From Corallococcus silvisoli (lineage in GTDB: Bacteria; Myxococcota; Myxococcia; Myxococcales; Myxococcaceae): 64,000 nucleotides of DNA. The position numbers were made by a program, and so were the translations under genes. Of this stretch, positions 27,708 through 35,816 are shown in pieces. The number at the start of each line of letters is the position of its first letter. Within the stretch, counting starts at the first letter, position 1. Below the pieces are notes generated by a model, which saw only the letters and a list, made by a program, of their open reading frames with translations, made no database searches and was not told where the DNA came from. The stretch is from assembly GCF_009909145.1 (NCBI RefSeq), contig NZ_JAAAPJ010000012.1, forward strand, positions 186,001 through 250,000, written 5' to 3'.

Positions 27708-29036
27708 TCAGGCCCAGAGCTCCTGCTCCAGCGTGTCGAGCATCGCCAGCGCGGCCTCGGGCGTGGGCAGGCCGGCCTCGGTGACGAGCGCGGCGTCGAC
27801 GGGCATCGCGACCTCCGCGCGCAGCAGCGCCACGGCGTGCCGCTGGGCCTCTCGCAGCGCCTCCCGCTCCGGCGCGGACAGCCGCGAACGGACCCACCGG
27901 TCGATGTCCCAGGAGAGGCCCGCGTGCCGCGTCTCGTCCTCGGCGATGCGGACCAGGGCCTCGCGCACCTCGGCATCGCGCGCGTGCAGGGCCTGGTGGT
28001 GGGCCACCAGCGCGCCGAACGTCTCGCGCACGCAGCCCTCCACGGCGTTGTCGCGCGCCACGGCGTCCAGGGGCCGCGGCGGCACGTCCGTGACGGACGG
28101 CGGCGGAGGCGTGGCCCCGAAGCGGCGCGCGAGCCGCCCCGTCATCTCCGCATGCGCGACCTCGTCCACGGCGCTCGCGAGCGCCGCGTCCAGGAGGCCC
28201 GCGTCCGCGCCATGCAGGGCCAGCTCCTCACGCAGGCGCAGGAAGGCGTGGATGGACGCGGCCTCCAGGTGCGCGGTCGTCGCGAAGTATTGGCCCAGCG
28301 CGTCCTCGCAAGCCTCCGCGCCCGTGTCCTGGAGCCCGGCGGGCCGGCGGCCCACGGCGCAGTTGCTGCTGCCCTTCTCCAGCACGTGCTTCTCCACTTC
28401 GTGGACCTCGCCATTGGCGGACACCTTGACCACGTACTGCGTCAGGTTCGTGCCCTCTCCGCATGCGAAGCCCTTCGTGCCCACGACGTTGAAGCTCCCG
28501 TCGTCGTTCCGCCGCACCGCCCCCTTCTCGAGCGTGTCGCAGCTCAGCTGGTATCCCGCGGCGAACGTCAGCAGCGCCGCATCCTGCGCGGTGTCGACGG
28601 CGCCCAGGAGCTGCTGGAGCGCTTTCAGCGACGACCAGGTCTTCACCTCGTCGCCGCGCGTCGTCGCCAGGAAGTAATCCGAGCAGACCTGGATGCAGGC
28701 GCCGTGGAAGCCCTCCGTGGACCGCGCATCCGTCAGGGCTTGCTCACAGGCGGGCACGTCGGAGGCCGTCGCGCAGGGCTGACCCACGGAGGCCTGGTTC
28801 GAATACGTCGTCGGCGTCTCGTCGCCATTTCTCGTGATGAGGCGAAGCGCGACCGAGTCCTGCGCGGGTTGGATGCTCAGGTCCGTGATGGCGGGCTCGC
28901 CCCGCGGCGTGCACTCGATGTTGGAGTAGCCGTCCAGGACCGCCGACTGGGTGCCGCAACCCGCCAGCACCAGGGGCGTGGCGAGCGATGCCCGCAGGGC
29001 CCGAGAGAAGAGATGCCGCAACCGATTCGTGTTCAT
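27708..29036 (-). CDS. Ferritin-like domain lipoprotein
   Basis: From the ATG at 29036 the protein has 442 residues. The signal peptide ends in the lipobox LAGC. The middle has paired Cys residues (for example QPCATASDVPACEQAL and GACIQVCSDYF), probably disulphides. The C-terminal ~190 residues look like a ferritin-like four-helix bundle with carboxylate ligands: SIHAFLRLREEL, DEVAHAEMTGR and EDETRHAGLSWD, two ExxH motifs on separate helices that could hold a di-iron centre. Oxidative iron or oxygen chemistry at the cell surface is possible. It lies downstream of the SDR genes on the same strand, but the hairpin at 29149 probably gives it its own transcript. Confidence 0.8.
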   Translation of the reverse strand: MNTNRLRHLFSRALRASLATPLVLAGCGTQSAVLDGYSNIECTPRGEPAITDLSIQPAQDSVALRLITRNGDETPTTYSNQASVGQPCATASDVPACEQALTDARSTEGFHGACIQVCSDYFLATTRGDEVKTWSSLKALQQLLGAVDTAQDAALLTFAAGYQLSCDTLEKGAVRRNDDGSFNVVGTKGFACGEGTNLTQYVVKVSANGEVHEVEKHVLEKGSSNCAVGRRPAGLQDTGAEACEDALGQYFATTAHLEAASIHAFLRLREELALHGADAGLLDAALASAVDEVAHAEMTGRLARRFGATPPPPSVTDVPPRPLDAVARDNAVEGCVRETFGALVAHHQALHARDAEVREALVRIAEDETRHAGLSWDIDRWVRSRLSAPEREALREAQRHAVALLRAEVAMPVDAALVTEAGLPTPEAALAMLDTLEQELWA

Positions 29037-29148
29037 GGACGACTCCCGTAGGACGTGGTGTCCCGCGAGCAGAGCAATGGGAATGCCATCGCGTTGCCCG
29101 TCGGGAGCGCTGTCCTGGGAGGGGTCCCCGTGCTCGGAAAATTGAGGA

Positions 29149-29168
29149 GGCTTCAGAAAGCTGAGGCC
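29149..29168 (-). terminator. Hairpin downstream of the SDR pair
   Basis: Read leftward, GGCCTCAG-CTTT-CTGAAGCC forms an 8-bp stem with one G-U pair and a 4-nt loop, followed by TCCTCAATTTTCC. It lies 11 bases past the SDR stop and is a plausible intrinsic terminator with a weak U-tract. Confidence 0.5.
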
Positions 29169-29179
29169 GGGCCCTGGCC

Positions 29180-29929
29180 CTAGAACGACTCCTTGAAGGG
29201 CCGCAGGTCCACCTCCTGCGTCCACGCGGAACGATGCTGGCGGTGGAGCTGCCAGTACGTCTCCGCGATGGCGTCGATGTTCAGCAGTCCGTCCTCGCCG
29301 AGCGCCTTCACCCGCTCCGGGGCGAGCGTGTGCACCCGCTCGCCGTCGATGCCGCCGTCGATGAGGACATGGGCGACGTGCAGCCCCTGCGGGCCGAACT
29401 CGCGCGCCATGCCCTGGGAGATCATCCGCAGCCCCGCCTTCGCGGCGGCGAAGTGCGCGAAGCCGGCCTTGCCGCGCAGGCTGGCCGAGGCGCCGGTGAA
29501 GATCACCGTGCCCCCGCCCTGGGGCACCATCCTGCGCGCCGCCTCGCGCCCGACGAGGAACCCTCCGAAGCAGCCCACCCGCCAGAAGTCCTCGAACATC
29601 GCGGCGTCCACGTCGCGGAAGGGCATGGGGCGGTTGTTGCCCGCGTTGAACACGACCAGGTCCACCGGGGCGAAGCCATTCCCCGGCGCCATCGCCCGGT
29701 CGAACAGCCGGGCGACGTCCGCTTCCTGGGTCGTGTCGGTGACGATGGCCTCTCCGCTGCCGCCCGCGGCCGTGAGGGTCGCGACCACTCGGGACAGCTT
29801 CTCCCGGGTACGCCCGGCGGCCAGCACATGGTGCCCTTGCGCCGCGAACTTCCGGCACAGGGCCGCGCCCAGGCCCTGTTCAACGCCGACGCCCACCACG
29901 ACCGCGGTGGGCTTGAGGGGGGAGGTCAT
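29180..29929 (-). CDS. Short-chain dehydrogenase/reductase with Phe in place of catalytic Tyr
   Basis: This 249-residue protein (start ATG 29929) has an SDR fold: a glycine-rich nucleotide loop GVGVEQGLG (residues 13-21) instead of TGxxxGxG, FNAGNN (94-99) for NNAG, a Ser in TGASAS (~148), and the active-site segment HFAAAK, in which Phe160 replaces the Tyr of YxxxK while Lys164 is kept. It is therefore an atypical SDR, with the standard proton donor missing. Its C-terminus shows HVAHVLIDGGIDG, an SDR-like IDGG turn. The start lies 37 bases past the neighbouring SDR's stop, so the pair probably forms an operon. Confidence 0.85.
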   Translation of the reverse strand: MTSPLKPTAVVVGVGVEQGLGAALCRKFAAQGHHVLAAGRTREKLSRVVATLTAAGGSGEAIVTDTTQEADVARLFDRAMAPGNGFAPVDLVVFNAGNNRPMPFRDVDAAMFEDFWRVGCFGGFLVGREAARRMVPQGGGTVIFTGASASLRGKAGFAHFAAAKAGLRMISQGMAREFGPQGLHVAHVLIDGGIDGERVHTLAPERVKALGEDGLLNIDAIAETYWQLHRQHRSAWTQEVDLRPFKESF

Positions 29930-29966
29930 CGCCACGTCCAGGGGTTGAGAGGAATGGTCGCCAGTA

Positions 29967-30752
29967 TCAGGCCGGCGCGGGCGCGCGGAACAGGGCCGCG
30001 CCCAACGCGGCACCGTTGACGCCACCGTCAACGTAGAGATCCTGACCATTCACGTACGACGCGTCATCCGAGGCGAGGAACAACACCGTCTTCGCGATCT
30101 CCTCGGGCTCGCCCATGCGGCCCATGGGGACGGTGGCGGAGATGCGCTTGTGCAACTGGGCATGGGCCGTCGGGTCGGGCGCGGACTTGGCCCAGATGGG
30201 CGTGCGCGTCGCGCCGGGCGATACGACGTTGACGCGGATGCCCTGGGGCGAGAACTCCGCGGCCAGCACGCTCGCCATCGCCTTCAGCGCGCCCTTGCTC
30301 GCCGCGTACGCCGAGTACCCCGGCATGCCCAGCTCGCTGTGCACCGAGCTCGTGAGGATGATGGACGCCCCCGCCTTCAAGTGCGCCGCCGCGGCCTGCA
30401 CCGTGAAGAACACGCCGGTGACGTTGGTCTCCAGGATGGACGCGAACGCCTCCAGCGAGGTCTTCCCCACGAACGTCTCTCCGGCGATGCCCGCGTTCGC
30501 GAACACGATGTCCAGCCCGCCGAACCGCTCCACCGTCGCCGCCACCGCGCGCTCCAGCGCCGCCGGCTGGGTGGCGTCCGCCTGCACCGCCAGCACGTCC
30601 CCGCCCAGCTCCTTCACCACCGCGTCCAGCGTCCGCGGATTGCGCCCGGTGATGGCCACCCGCGCCCCCTCCGCCACGAACAGCCGCGCCGTCGCCAGCC
30701 CGATGCCGCTGTTGCCACCCGTGATCAGCGCCGTCTTCCCCTTGAGCCGCAT
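29967..30752 (-). CDS. Classical SDR oxidoreductase (FabG-like), HxlR-linked
   Basis: This 261-residue SDR has TGGNSGIG (residues 11-18, NADP(H) loop), NAG, Ser in ILTSSVHS, YAASK with the catalytic Tyr/Lys, and the final GQDLYVDGG of classical family members. All active-site residues are present. It is divergent from the HxlR regulator gene, and a palindrome (30774-30790) lies 21 bases before its start, so it is the most likely HxlR target. The substrate may be an electrophile or quinone, by analogy with HxlR-controlled reductases; this is inference. Confidence 0.9.
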   Translation of the reverse strand: MRLKGKTALITGGNSGIGLATARLFVAEGARVAITGRNPRTLDAVVKELGGDVLAVQADATQPAALERAVAATVERFGGLDIVFANAGIAGETFVGKTSLEAFASILETNVTGVFFTVQAAAAHLKAGASIILTSSVHSELGMPGYSAYAASKGALKAMASVLAAEFSPQGIRVNVVSPGATRTPIWAKSAPDPTAHAQLHKRISATVPMGRMGEPEEIAKTVLFLASDDASYVNGQDLYVDGGVNGAALGAALFRAPAPA

Positions 30753-30773
30753 CCGATTGCCTCCGGTTTAAAT

Positions 30774-30790
30774 GGTTTCATGATGAAACC
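30774..30790. promoter_or_regulatory. Perfect palindrome, candidate HxlR operator 1
   Basis: GGTTTCATGATGAAACC is an 8-1-8 perfect inverted repeat in an AT-rich island (TTTAAATGG... AATTGG) between the divergent SDR and hxlR-like genes. HxlR-type winged-helix dimers bind such symmetric sites. Confidence 0.6.
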
Positions 30791-30814
30791 AATTGGCGGA
30801 TGAATAAACGCGGT

Positions 30815-30831
30815 GGTTTCGTTATGCAACC
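30815..30831. promoter_or_regulatory. Imperfect palindrome, candidate HxlR operator 2
   Basis: GGTTTCGTTATGCAACC has the same half-sites as operator 1 with 6 of 8 paired positions kept. The centres of the two sites are 41 bp apart, close to four helical turns, on the side of the regulator gene. Confidence 0.5.
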
Positions 30832-30890
30832 CGATGCGATGAGGTCCCCGGCGACGGGGCCGGCATCTCCCCGGACGGAAGGAGGCGGCG

Positions 30891-31370
30891 ATGAAGCGGA
30901 CGAGCATGGAGGGGACGGTGTGCCCGGTGGCCCGGTCCCTGGATGTCATGGGGGACTGGTGGTCGCTGCTCATCGTTCGCGACGCGCATGCCGGGCTGCG
31001 CCGCTTTGGCGAGTTCCAGAAGAGCCTGGGCGTGGCGAAGAACATCCTCTCGCAGCGCCTGCGCCACCTGGTCTCGCACGGCATCCTGGAGGTCCGCCCC
31101 GCGTCCGACGGCAGCGCCTGGAGTGAGTACGTGTTGACGGAGAAGGGGAGGGGCCTCTTTCCCATCCTCGTCGCCCTGGGAGAGTGGGGCCACGCGCACT
31201 GCTTCGAGCCGGGCGAGGCGCGCACGCGGCTCCTCGACAAGGCCCATGGCCAGCCGCTGAAGCCGCTGGAGGTGCGCGCGGCGGATGGGCGGCTGCTCAC
31301 CTCCCAGGACACGCGCCTGGGCCTGGAGGCGCCAGAAGGCAGGCCCCACAAGGCGAGCCGGGCTGATTAG
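30891..31370 (+). CDS. HxlR-family winged-helix regulator
   Basis: This 159-residue protein starts at ATG 30891 behind AAGGAGG. It carries the HxlR hallmark CPVARSLDVMGDWWSLLIVRD near the N-terminus, with Cys11 in the position of the redox-sensing Cys of this family, then RFGEFQKSL (wing), and the C-terminal YVLTEKGRGLFPILVALGEWG helix. Such regulators bind symmetric operators as dimers and react to thiol-reactive compounds. Divergent from the SDR gene, it most likely controls that SDR and itself. The DUF692 gene follows after 9 bases, so it may be co-transcribed and co-controlled. Confidence 0.92.
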   Translation: MKRTSMEGTVCPVARSLDVMGDWWSLLIVRDAHAGLRRFGEFQKSLGVAKNILSQRLRHLVSHGILEVRPASDGSAWSEYVLTEKGRGLFPILVALGEWGHAHCFEPGEARTRLLDKAHGQPLKPLEVRAADGRLLTSQDTRLGLEAPEGRPHKASRAD

Positions 31371-31379
31371 GGTGAGGCC

Positions 31380-33026
31380 ATGACGCGTCCCGTGCCTGAA
31401 TCGTGGTCCCTGCCCTGGCTGGGGCTGGGGCTGAGCAGCAACCTGAGTGCGTCGGACGTGCCGCATCCGTACCGGCTGCTCGACAGCTCGCCTGGGCTCT
31501 TCGACTTCGTGGAGTACAGCGCGCCCATCGCGTTGGAGGAGGCGAGGGCGCAGGCCACGCTCTTTCCGGAGATGTGGCGTCGGCGTGAAGAGGTGCCGGT
31601 GCTCTTCCACCCGGTGCACCTGAACCTCTGGGGGCCGGAGCTGGAGCCCGCGTCCGCGCTCGCGGCACTGGACGCGCACGCGCGGGCGGTGGGCAGCCCC
31701 TGGGTGGGCAACGACGTGGGGTGGTGGCACGCGGGCGGGCAGCCCTTCCCGGGCTACCTCTATGTGACGCCGCCGTTCAGCGAGGCGGGCGTCCGGGACT
31801 GCGCGGCGCACGCGCTCCACATCCAGGCGGGGTTGAGCGTCCCGCTGGTGGTGGAGAACCCCGCGGTGCTCGCCACGCGCGGCGGGCTTCACGCGCTGGA
31901 CTTCATGGCCAGGCTGCACGCTCGCACGGGCCTGCCGTTGCTCCTGGACCTGGGCCACCTCCTCAGCCACCAGCTGTCCGCGGGGCTGCCTCCGCGAACG
32001 GGGCTGGACGGCTTCCCGTTGGATCAGGTGGTGGAGATCCACCTCGCGGGCGGGGTGGTGACGCGCCGGGGGGCGCGGACCTTCTACGTGGATGACCACA
32101 CGCAGCCCGTGCGCGAGGAGCTGTTCGAGCTGCTGGCGGAGGTGCTCCCGCGCTGCCCACGCCTGCGCGCCGTCACGTTCGAGGGCGACGGCCATCCGCC
32201 AGAGGTGGCGCTCGTGTCGCTGCGCCGCCTGCGGGCGCTCGTGCCGAAGGAGTCCCGTCCGGCCCTCACCCTTCCTTCGGCGAAGGGGCCCGTGCCCGCG
32301 CTCACTGGAGAGAGCCGTCCGTGGGCGCTGTTCGACGCGGGGCATGGCGTGACGCCCGCCGCGGAGGATGAGGACCCGGAGGGCACGCGCGCGGACCGGG
32401 ACTTCCGGCTGGCGGTGGTGGCCGAGCAGTTGGACCGGGACTGGCCCCTGACGCGGCTGTTGCTCGCGGCGACGCCCGAGGGGCTCGAGGCCTTCACCCG
32501 CTCGCGCGAGTACCGGGGCCTCTTCGACGGCCTGGGCCGGTCGCTGTCGCACGCGTTCGCGTCCTGGGCGCGCAAGCGGGTGATGGCCGCGCCGTCGGAC
32601 GGGGTGGCCGCCGCGCTGTCGCTGGAGATGATGCTCCCGCACGCCTTCCTCCAGCCGCCCGAGCCTCCCGCCCCGGGACAGGTGGCGCTGGCCGAGGACG
32701 TCCGCCTGGGCGCCTTCCCCGCGGACCTGACGGAGCTGGTGTTCGCCGCACGCGCATTGCGGCGGCACCTCACCGGCCGTGCGTGGGCCTGTGGGGCCCT
32801 GGAGACGTCTGGATTGGAGGCCCTGGCCCAGGTGGCGGCCCGGCCTGGACCGGGGCCCTGGCGCTTCGCCATCCGCCGGAAGGGGACGGGCTTCGAGGTC
32901 CTGACGCTGCCGCCGGAGGTCGCGGAGGGGCTGCGGATGCTCGCCGAAGGCCCGCGTCCGTTGGAGGACTTGCCCGCGTGGCTGCTCGCGGAAGGGCAGG
33001 GTCGAGGCCTCTTGCGGCGGGGGTGA
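31380..33026 (+). CDS. DUF692 (MNIO) iron-dependent oxidase fused to a C-terminal partner-like domain
   Basis: This 548-residue protein begins with a DUF692/multinuclear non-heme iron oxidase domain (about 10-290). Family-like residues are spread over a TIM-barrel pattern: Glu45 (FVEYSAP), His77/His80 (FHPVHLN), Asp112 and His117 (NDVGWWH), Glu159-Asn160 (VVENPA), Asp190 and His193 (LLDLGHLL), His221 (EIHLAGG), Asp/His 239-240 (VDDHTQPV) and Glu268 (TFEGDG). Family members such as MbnB modify cysteines of ribosomal peptides together with a partner protein. The extra ~250 residues (about 300-548) lack the barrel motifs and look like that partner (DUF2063/MbnC-like), here fused; this is inference. 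No precursor peptide is visible nearby. It lies 9 bases after the HxlR gene. Confidence 0.82.
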   Translation: MTRPVPESWSLPWLGLGLSSNLSASDVPHPYRLLDSSPGLFDFVEYSAPIALEEARAQATLFPEMWRRREEVPVLFHPVHLNLWGPELEPASALAALDAHARAVGSPWVGNDVGWWHAGGQPFPGYLYVTPPFSEAGVRDCAAHALHIQAGLSVPLVVENPAVLATRGGLHALDFMARLHARTGLPLLLDLGHLLSHQLSAGLPPRTGLDGFPLDQVVEIHLAGGVVTRRGARTFYVDDHTQPVREELFELLAEVLPRCPRLRAVTFEGDGHPPEVALVSLRRLRALVPKESRPALTLPSAKGPVPALTGESRPWALFDAGHGVTPAAEDEDPEGTRADRDFRLAVVAEQLDRDWPLTRLLLAATPEGLEAFTRSREYRGLFDGLGRSLSHAFASWARKRVMAAPSDGVAAALSLEMMLPHAFLQPPEPPAPGQVALAEDVRLGAFPADLTELVFAARALRRHLTGRAWACGALETSGLEALAQVAARPGPGPWRFAIRRKGTGFEVLTLPPEVAEGLRMLAEGPRPLEDLPAWLLAEGQGRGLLRRG

Positions 33027-33094
33027 AGGACGCCTGGCGACGGCCCGTCAACGGATCCTTGCGCCCACCTGTCTGGTGGGATACTGCCCGCCGC

Positions 33095-33733
33095 ATGTCG
33101 TCTCCCCTCGTCGTTGGCATCGCGGGCGGCACCGCGTCCGGTAAGACCACGGTGGCCCGCAAGGTGCGTGAGGCCCTCGCCGACTGCCGGGTCGCCTTCA
33201 TTGATCAGGATTCGTACTACCGGGACCTGAAGGAGATGTCCCTGGTGGACCGGCGGGAGGTGAACTTCGACCATCCCGACGCGTTCGATACGGAGCTGCT
33301 GGTCAGCCACCTGCGCGCCCTCAAGCAGGGCCACGCCATCCAGAAGCCCGTCTACGATTTCGTCACGTCCGGCCGCCAGCAGCACACGCACCGCGTGGAC
33401 CCCGGGGACATCATCCTCATCGAGGGCATCCTCGTGCTGCACATGAAGGAGGTCCGCGACGAGATGGACGTGAAGATCTACGTCGACGCGGACGACGACC
33501 TGCGCATCCTTCGCCGCCTCACGCGGGACATCAAGGACCGCGGCCGCGACTTCGACCACGTGGTGGGCCAGTACCTGCGCCACGTGCGCCCCATGCACAT
33601 GGGCTTCGTGGAGCCGTCCAAGCACCACGCGGACATCATCATCCCGCACGGCGGCAACAACGACATCGCCATCGGGATGCTCGTGGGCGCGCTCCGGGCG
33701 CGGCTCGCCTCCCAGCACCAGACGCCGCGCTAG
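33095..33733 (+). CDS. udk: Uridine kinase
   Basis: This 212-residue protein has the P-loop GGTASGKTT (residues 11-19), DQDSYY, FDHPDAFD and the LRRLTRDIKDRGRD lid segment, followed by HMGFVEPSKHHADIIIP. These are the standard uridine/cytidine kinase motifs, and length matches. It phosphorylates uridine and cytidine for pyrimidine salvage in the cytoplasm. The ATG at 33095 fits the family start. Its TAG stop overlaps the stop of the convergent hydrolase in the shared CTAG. Confidence 0.95.
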   Translation: MSSPLVVGIAGGTASGKTTVARKVREALADCRVAFIDQDSYYRDLKEMSLVDRREVNFDHPDAFDTELLVSHLRALKQGHAIQKPVYDFVTSGRQQHTHRVDPGDIILIEGILVLHMKEVRDEMDVKIYVDADDDLRILRRLTRDIKDRGRDFDHVVGQYLRHVRPMHMGFVEPSKHHADIIIPHGGNNDIAIGMLVGALRARLASQHQTPR

Positions 33734-34767
33734 CCTCGCAGCCAGCGCAGGAAGTCCTGCACCGGCCCCTTGAGCCGGTGGGCGTCCGCCAGCAAGGTGC
33801 CGTGATCTCCCGGCCCCTGCAGCTCCACGAACCGCGCCTGCACCCCGGCCGCCGTCAGCAGGTGGTACGTGTCGCGCACGCGCCCCGCTGGCGCCAGCGC
33901 GTCCGTCGCGCCCGCGAGCAGCAGCACCCGCGCCTTGATCTTCGGGAACGCGTCCGTCAGGTCGCAGGCCGCGTAGGCCGAGCACAGCACCGACCACGCC
34001 GCCGGATCGAACGTGTCCGCGAATGACGCGGCCTCCGCCTCCAGCGCCGCCTGCGCGGTCGCGCTGTCCGGATACGCCGTGCTCAGGTGGTCGCGTCCGT
34101 AGAGCAGCTTGAGGTAGTCCAGCCGCAGCCGCGCCAGCGTCCGGTTGGGGACGCGCTCACGCAGCGGCGGGGTGTCCTCGTTGTCGGGGGCCATGCGCAG
34201 CACCTGGGACGTGAGGCCCAGCTTCTCGCGCAGGCCCTCCGGCAGCGCTCGCGCCGCGCCCAGCACGATCACGCCGTCCGCCAGCTCCGGGAACAGCGCC
34301 GCGAGCCGCAGCGCCACGAGCCCGCCCAGGCCCACGCCCACCAGCGCCCGCACGCGCGTGAGCTCCCGCGCCCGGAGCAGCGCGGACACGCCTCGCGCCA
34401 TGTCCAGCACGGTGATGGGAGGCAGCGACGCGCCCCAGACCCTCCCGCTGTTCGGCTCCGGCGTCACCGGCGACGTGGAGCCGAAGGGGCTGCCCAGCAG
34501 ATTGGGCACCAGGACGGGCGTCACGTCCGGATCCAGCGCCTTGCCCGGCCCGATGAGCTCACGGCCCCAGCCCGAAGGTTGGTAGGGCCCGTTCACTTCC
34601 GTGCTCAGCGCTTGATGGGAATGCGACAGGTCGTGCAGCACCACCACCGCTTTGCCATCAGACGGTTTCCCATAGGCCTGCCAGGCGATCTGGGGGCTTC
34701 CCAGCAGATCCCCTTCCTCCAGGGGAAGGGGGACGGTGAACAGGTGGATTCCCTCGGCCTGGGGCAC
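33730..34767 (-). CDS. MetX-like alpha/beta hydrolase without nucleophile Ser
   Basis: This 345-residue protein is like homoserine O-acetyltransferase (MetX) from end to end: N-terminal IAWQAYG and VVLHDLSHSH, then NLLGSPFGSTSP (MetX NvlGgc.GtTGP), ITVLDMARGV, and late Asp289 (AGATDALAP) and His322 (GDHGTLL). The elbow that should be GxSxGG reads GVGLGG, so Gly146 replaces the Ser nucleophile. Acyl transfer by the usual route is not expected. It may be a binding or regulatory protein, or use a different mechanism. It converges on udk with overlapping stops. Confidence 0.83.
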   Translation of the reverse strand: MPQAEGIHLFTVPLPLEEGDLLGSPQIAWQAYGKPSDGKAVVVLHDLSHSHQALSTEVNGPYQPSGWGRELIGPGKALDPDVTPVLVPNLLGSPFGSTSPVTPEPNSGRVWGASLPPITVLDMARGVSALLRARELTRVRALVGVGLGGLVALRLAALFPELADGVIVLGAARALPEGLREKLGLTSQVLRMAPDNEDTPPLRERVPNRTLARLRLDYLKLLYGRDHLSTAYPDSATAQAALEAEAASFADTFDPAAWSVLCSAYAACDLTDAFPKIKARVLLLAGATDALAPAGRVRDTYHLLTAAGVQARFVELQGPGDHGTLLADAHRLKGPVQDFLRWLRG

Positions 34768-34818
34768 GATGATGCAGGCTCATATCATTGCCTGCCCGAA
34801 CGCACAGGAGCCTGTCGC

Positions 34819-35748
34819 TTGAAGCGCTACTTCGGAATCATCGTTGTCATCGCCCTGGTGATCGTCGCCGCGGTGGCGAGCCATCGCACCGCCTCCGCCC
34901 GGGCGCAGGAGGCGGAGCGGGACGCGGACTTTCGCCGCATCCAGGCCGTCTACCTGGAGCGCGTGGGGTGGATGCGCTCCAACCCGGACGAGGCCTCCTA
35001 CCGGGACGAGCTGAAGCCCTTCCTCAAGGCGTACTTCGATGACATCGACGCGCACCTGACGCGCTTCGGGGGCAACAAGAAGTTCGACGGCTACCTCGCG
35101 GAGCTGGACAAGCGCGCGGAGTCGGGCGGCGACAAGAAGGACACCCGCGCGAATGACCGCAAGGCGTTCTACGAGTACGCGCGCAAGCAGTTCGACGCCC
35201 TGCACGAGGGGCGCTACCGCCCGGTGTGGACCGCCACCGACAAGGGCATGCGCCTGGACATCGTCTCCAACGACGTGGTGATGGTGATGGGCAAGCCGCA
35301 GGTGCGCCTGCAGCTGGTGCTCTGGGGCGCGCAGCGGGTGGAGAAGGACGAGGGCAAGGTGAAGAAGATGGTCACCAGCGCCGCGTTCGACACGGTGTGG
35401 AAGCTCACCGACGCGAAGGGCAAGCTGCTGGGCGAGATGCGCGGCGGGGACCCGTCGATGAAGATCGACTACCCCGAGCGCCTCGTCACCGAGTTCCCCC
35501 CGCAGATGGTGCTGGGCCACTACGACCTGGACCTGCTGCCCGCGGACGTGTCGAAGCTGGAGATGACCATCAACGTCTCCTCGCACGCGGCCTCTGGCGG
35601 CAACGCCAACGCCACCTACGTGTGGAAGATGGAGGTGCCGTCGGAGTGGAAGCTGGGCGCCAACGAGACGTGGGAGGGCGCCACCCAGGAGGAGCGGCCG
35701 GAGGAGGACATCGACCCGGCCAAGGCCTCCGCCAAGAAGGGCGGATGA
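34819..35748 (+). CDS. Membrane-anchored conserved protein of unknown function
   Basis: I place the start at TTG 34819, 8 bases after CAGGAG; the product then begins LKRYFGIIVVIALVIVAAVAS (TTG read as Met), a signal anchor, and has 309 residues. The exterior part is Lys/Asp/Glu-rich with helix (RDADFRRIQAVYLERVGWMRS) followed by beta segments (RPVWTATDKGMRLDIVSNDV, QLVLWGAQRVE, FPPQMVLGHYDLDLLP), ending in low-complexity acidic and Lys-rich residues. The family is unknown to me. Its stop codon lies inside a tandem 28-bp repeat. Confidence 0.75.
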   Translation: MKRYFGIIVVIALVIVAAVASHRTASARAQEAERDADFRRIQAVYLERVGWMRSNPDEASYRDELKPFLKAYFDDIDAHLTRFGGNKKFDGYLAELDKRAESGGDKKDTRANDRKAFYEYARKQFDALHEGRYRPVWTATDKGMRLDIVSNDVVMVMGKPQVRLQLVLWGAQRVEKDEGKVKKMVTSAAFDTVWKLTDAKGKLLGEMRGGDPSMKIDYPERLVTEFPPQMVLGHYDLDLLPADVSKLEMTINVSSHAASGGNANATYVWKMEVPSEWKLGANETWEGATQEERPEEDIDPAKASAKKGG

Positions 35749-35810
35749 GCCCTTCGTTCTAGCGATGGGCGGATGAGCCCTTCGTTCTAGCGATGGGCGG
35801 ATCAGCCCCG
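35739..35810. repeat. 28-bp direct tandem repeat, about 2.6 copies
   Basis: Two exact copies (35739-35766 and 35767-35794) and a partial third of the unit starting GGGCGGATGAGCCCTTCGTT and ending CTAGCGAT. The first copy contains the TGA stop of the upstream gene. Each copy has a GGGC/GCCC pair six bases apart that can form a small hairpin. Located between convergent genes; it may act in termination or be a recent slippage duplication. Confidence 0.9.
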
Positions 35811-35816
35811 CCCGCG

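Noticed and set aside
33027..33094. Possible short RiPP precursor gene after the MNIO gene
   Set aside because: The 68-base gap has no ATG/GTG frame of useful length with Cys.
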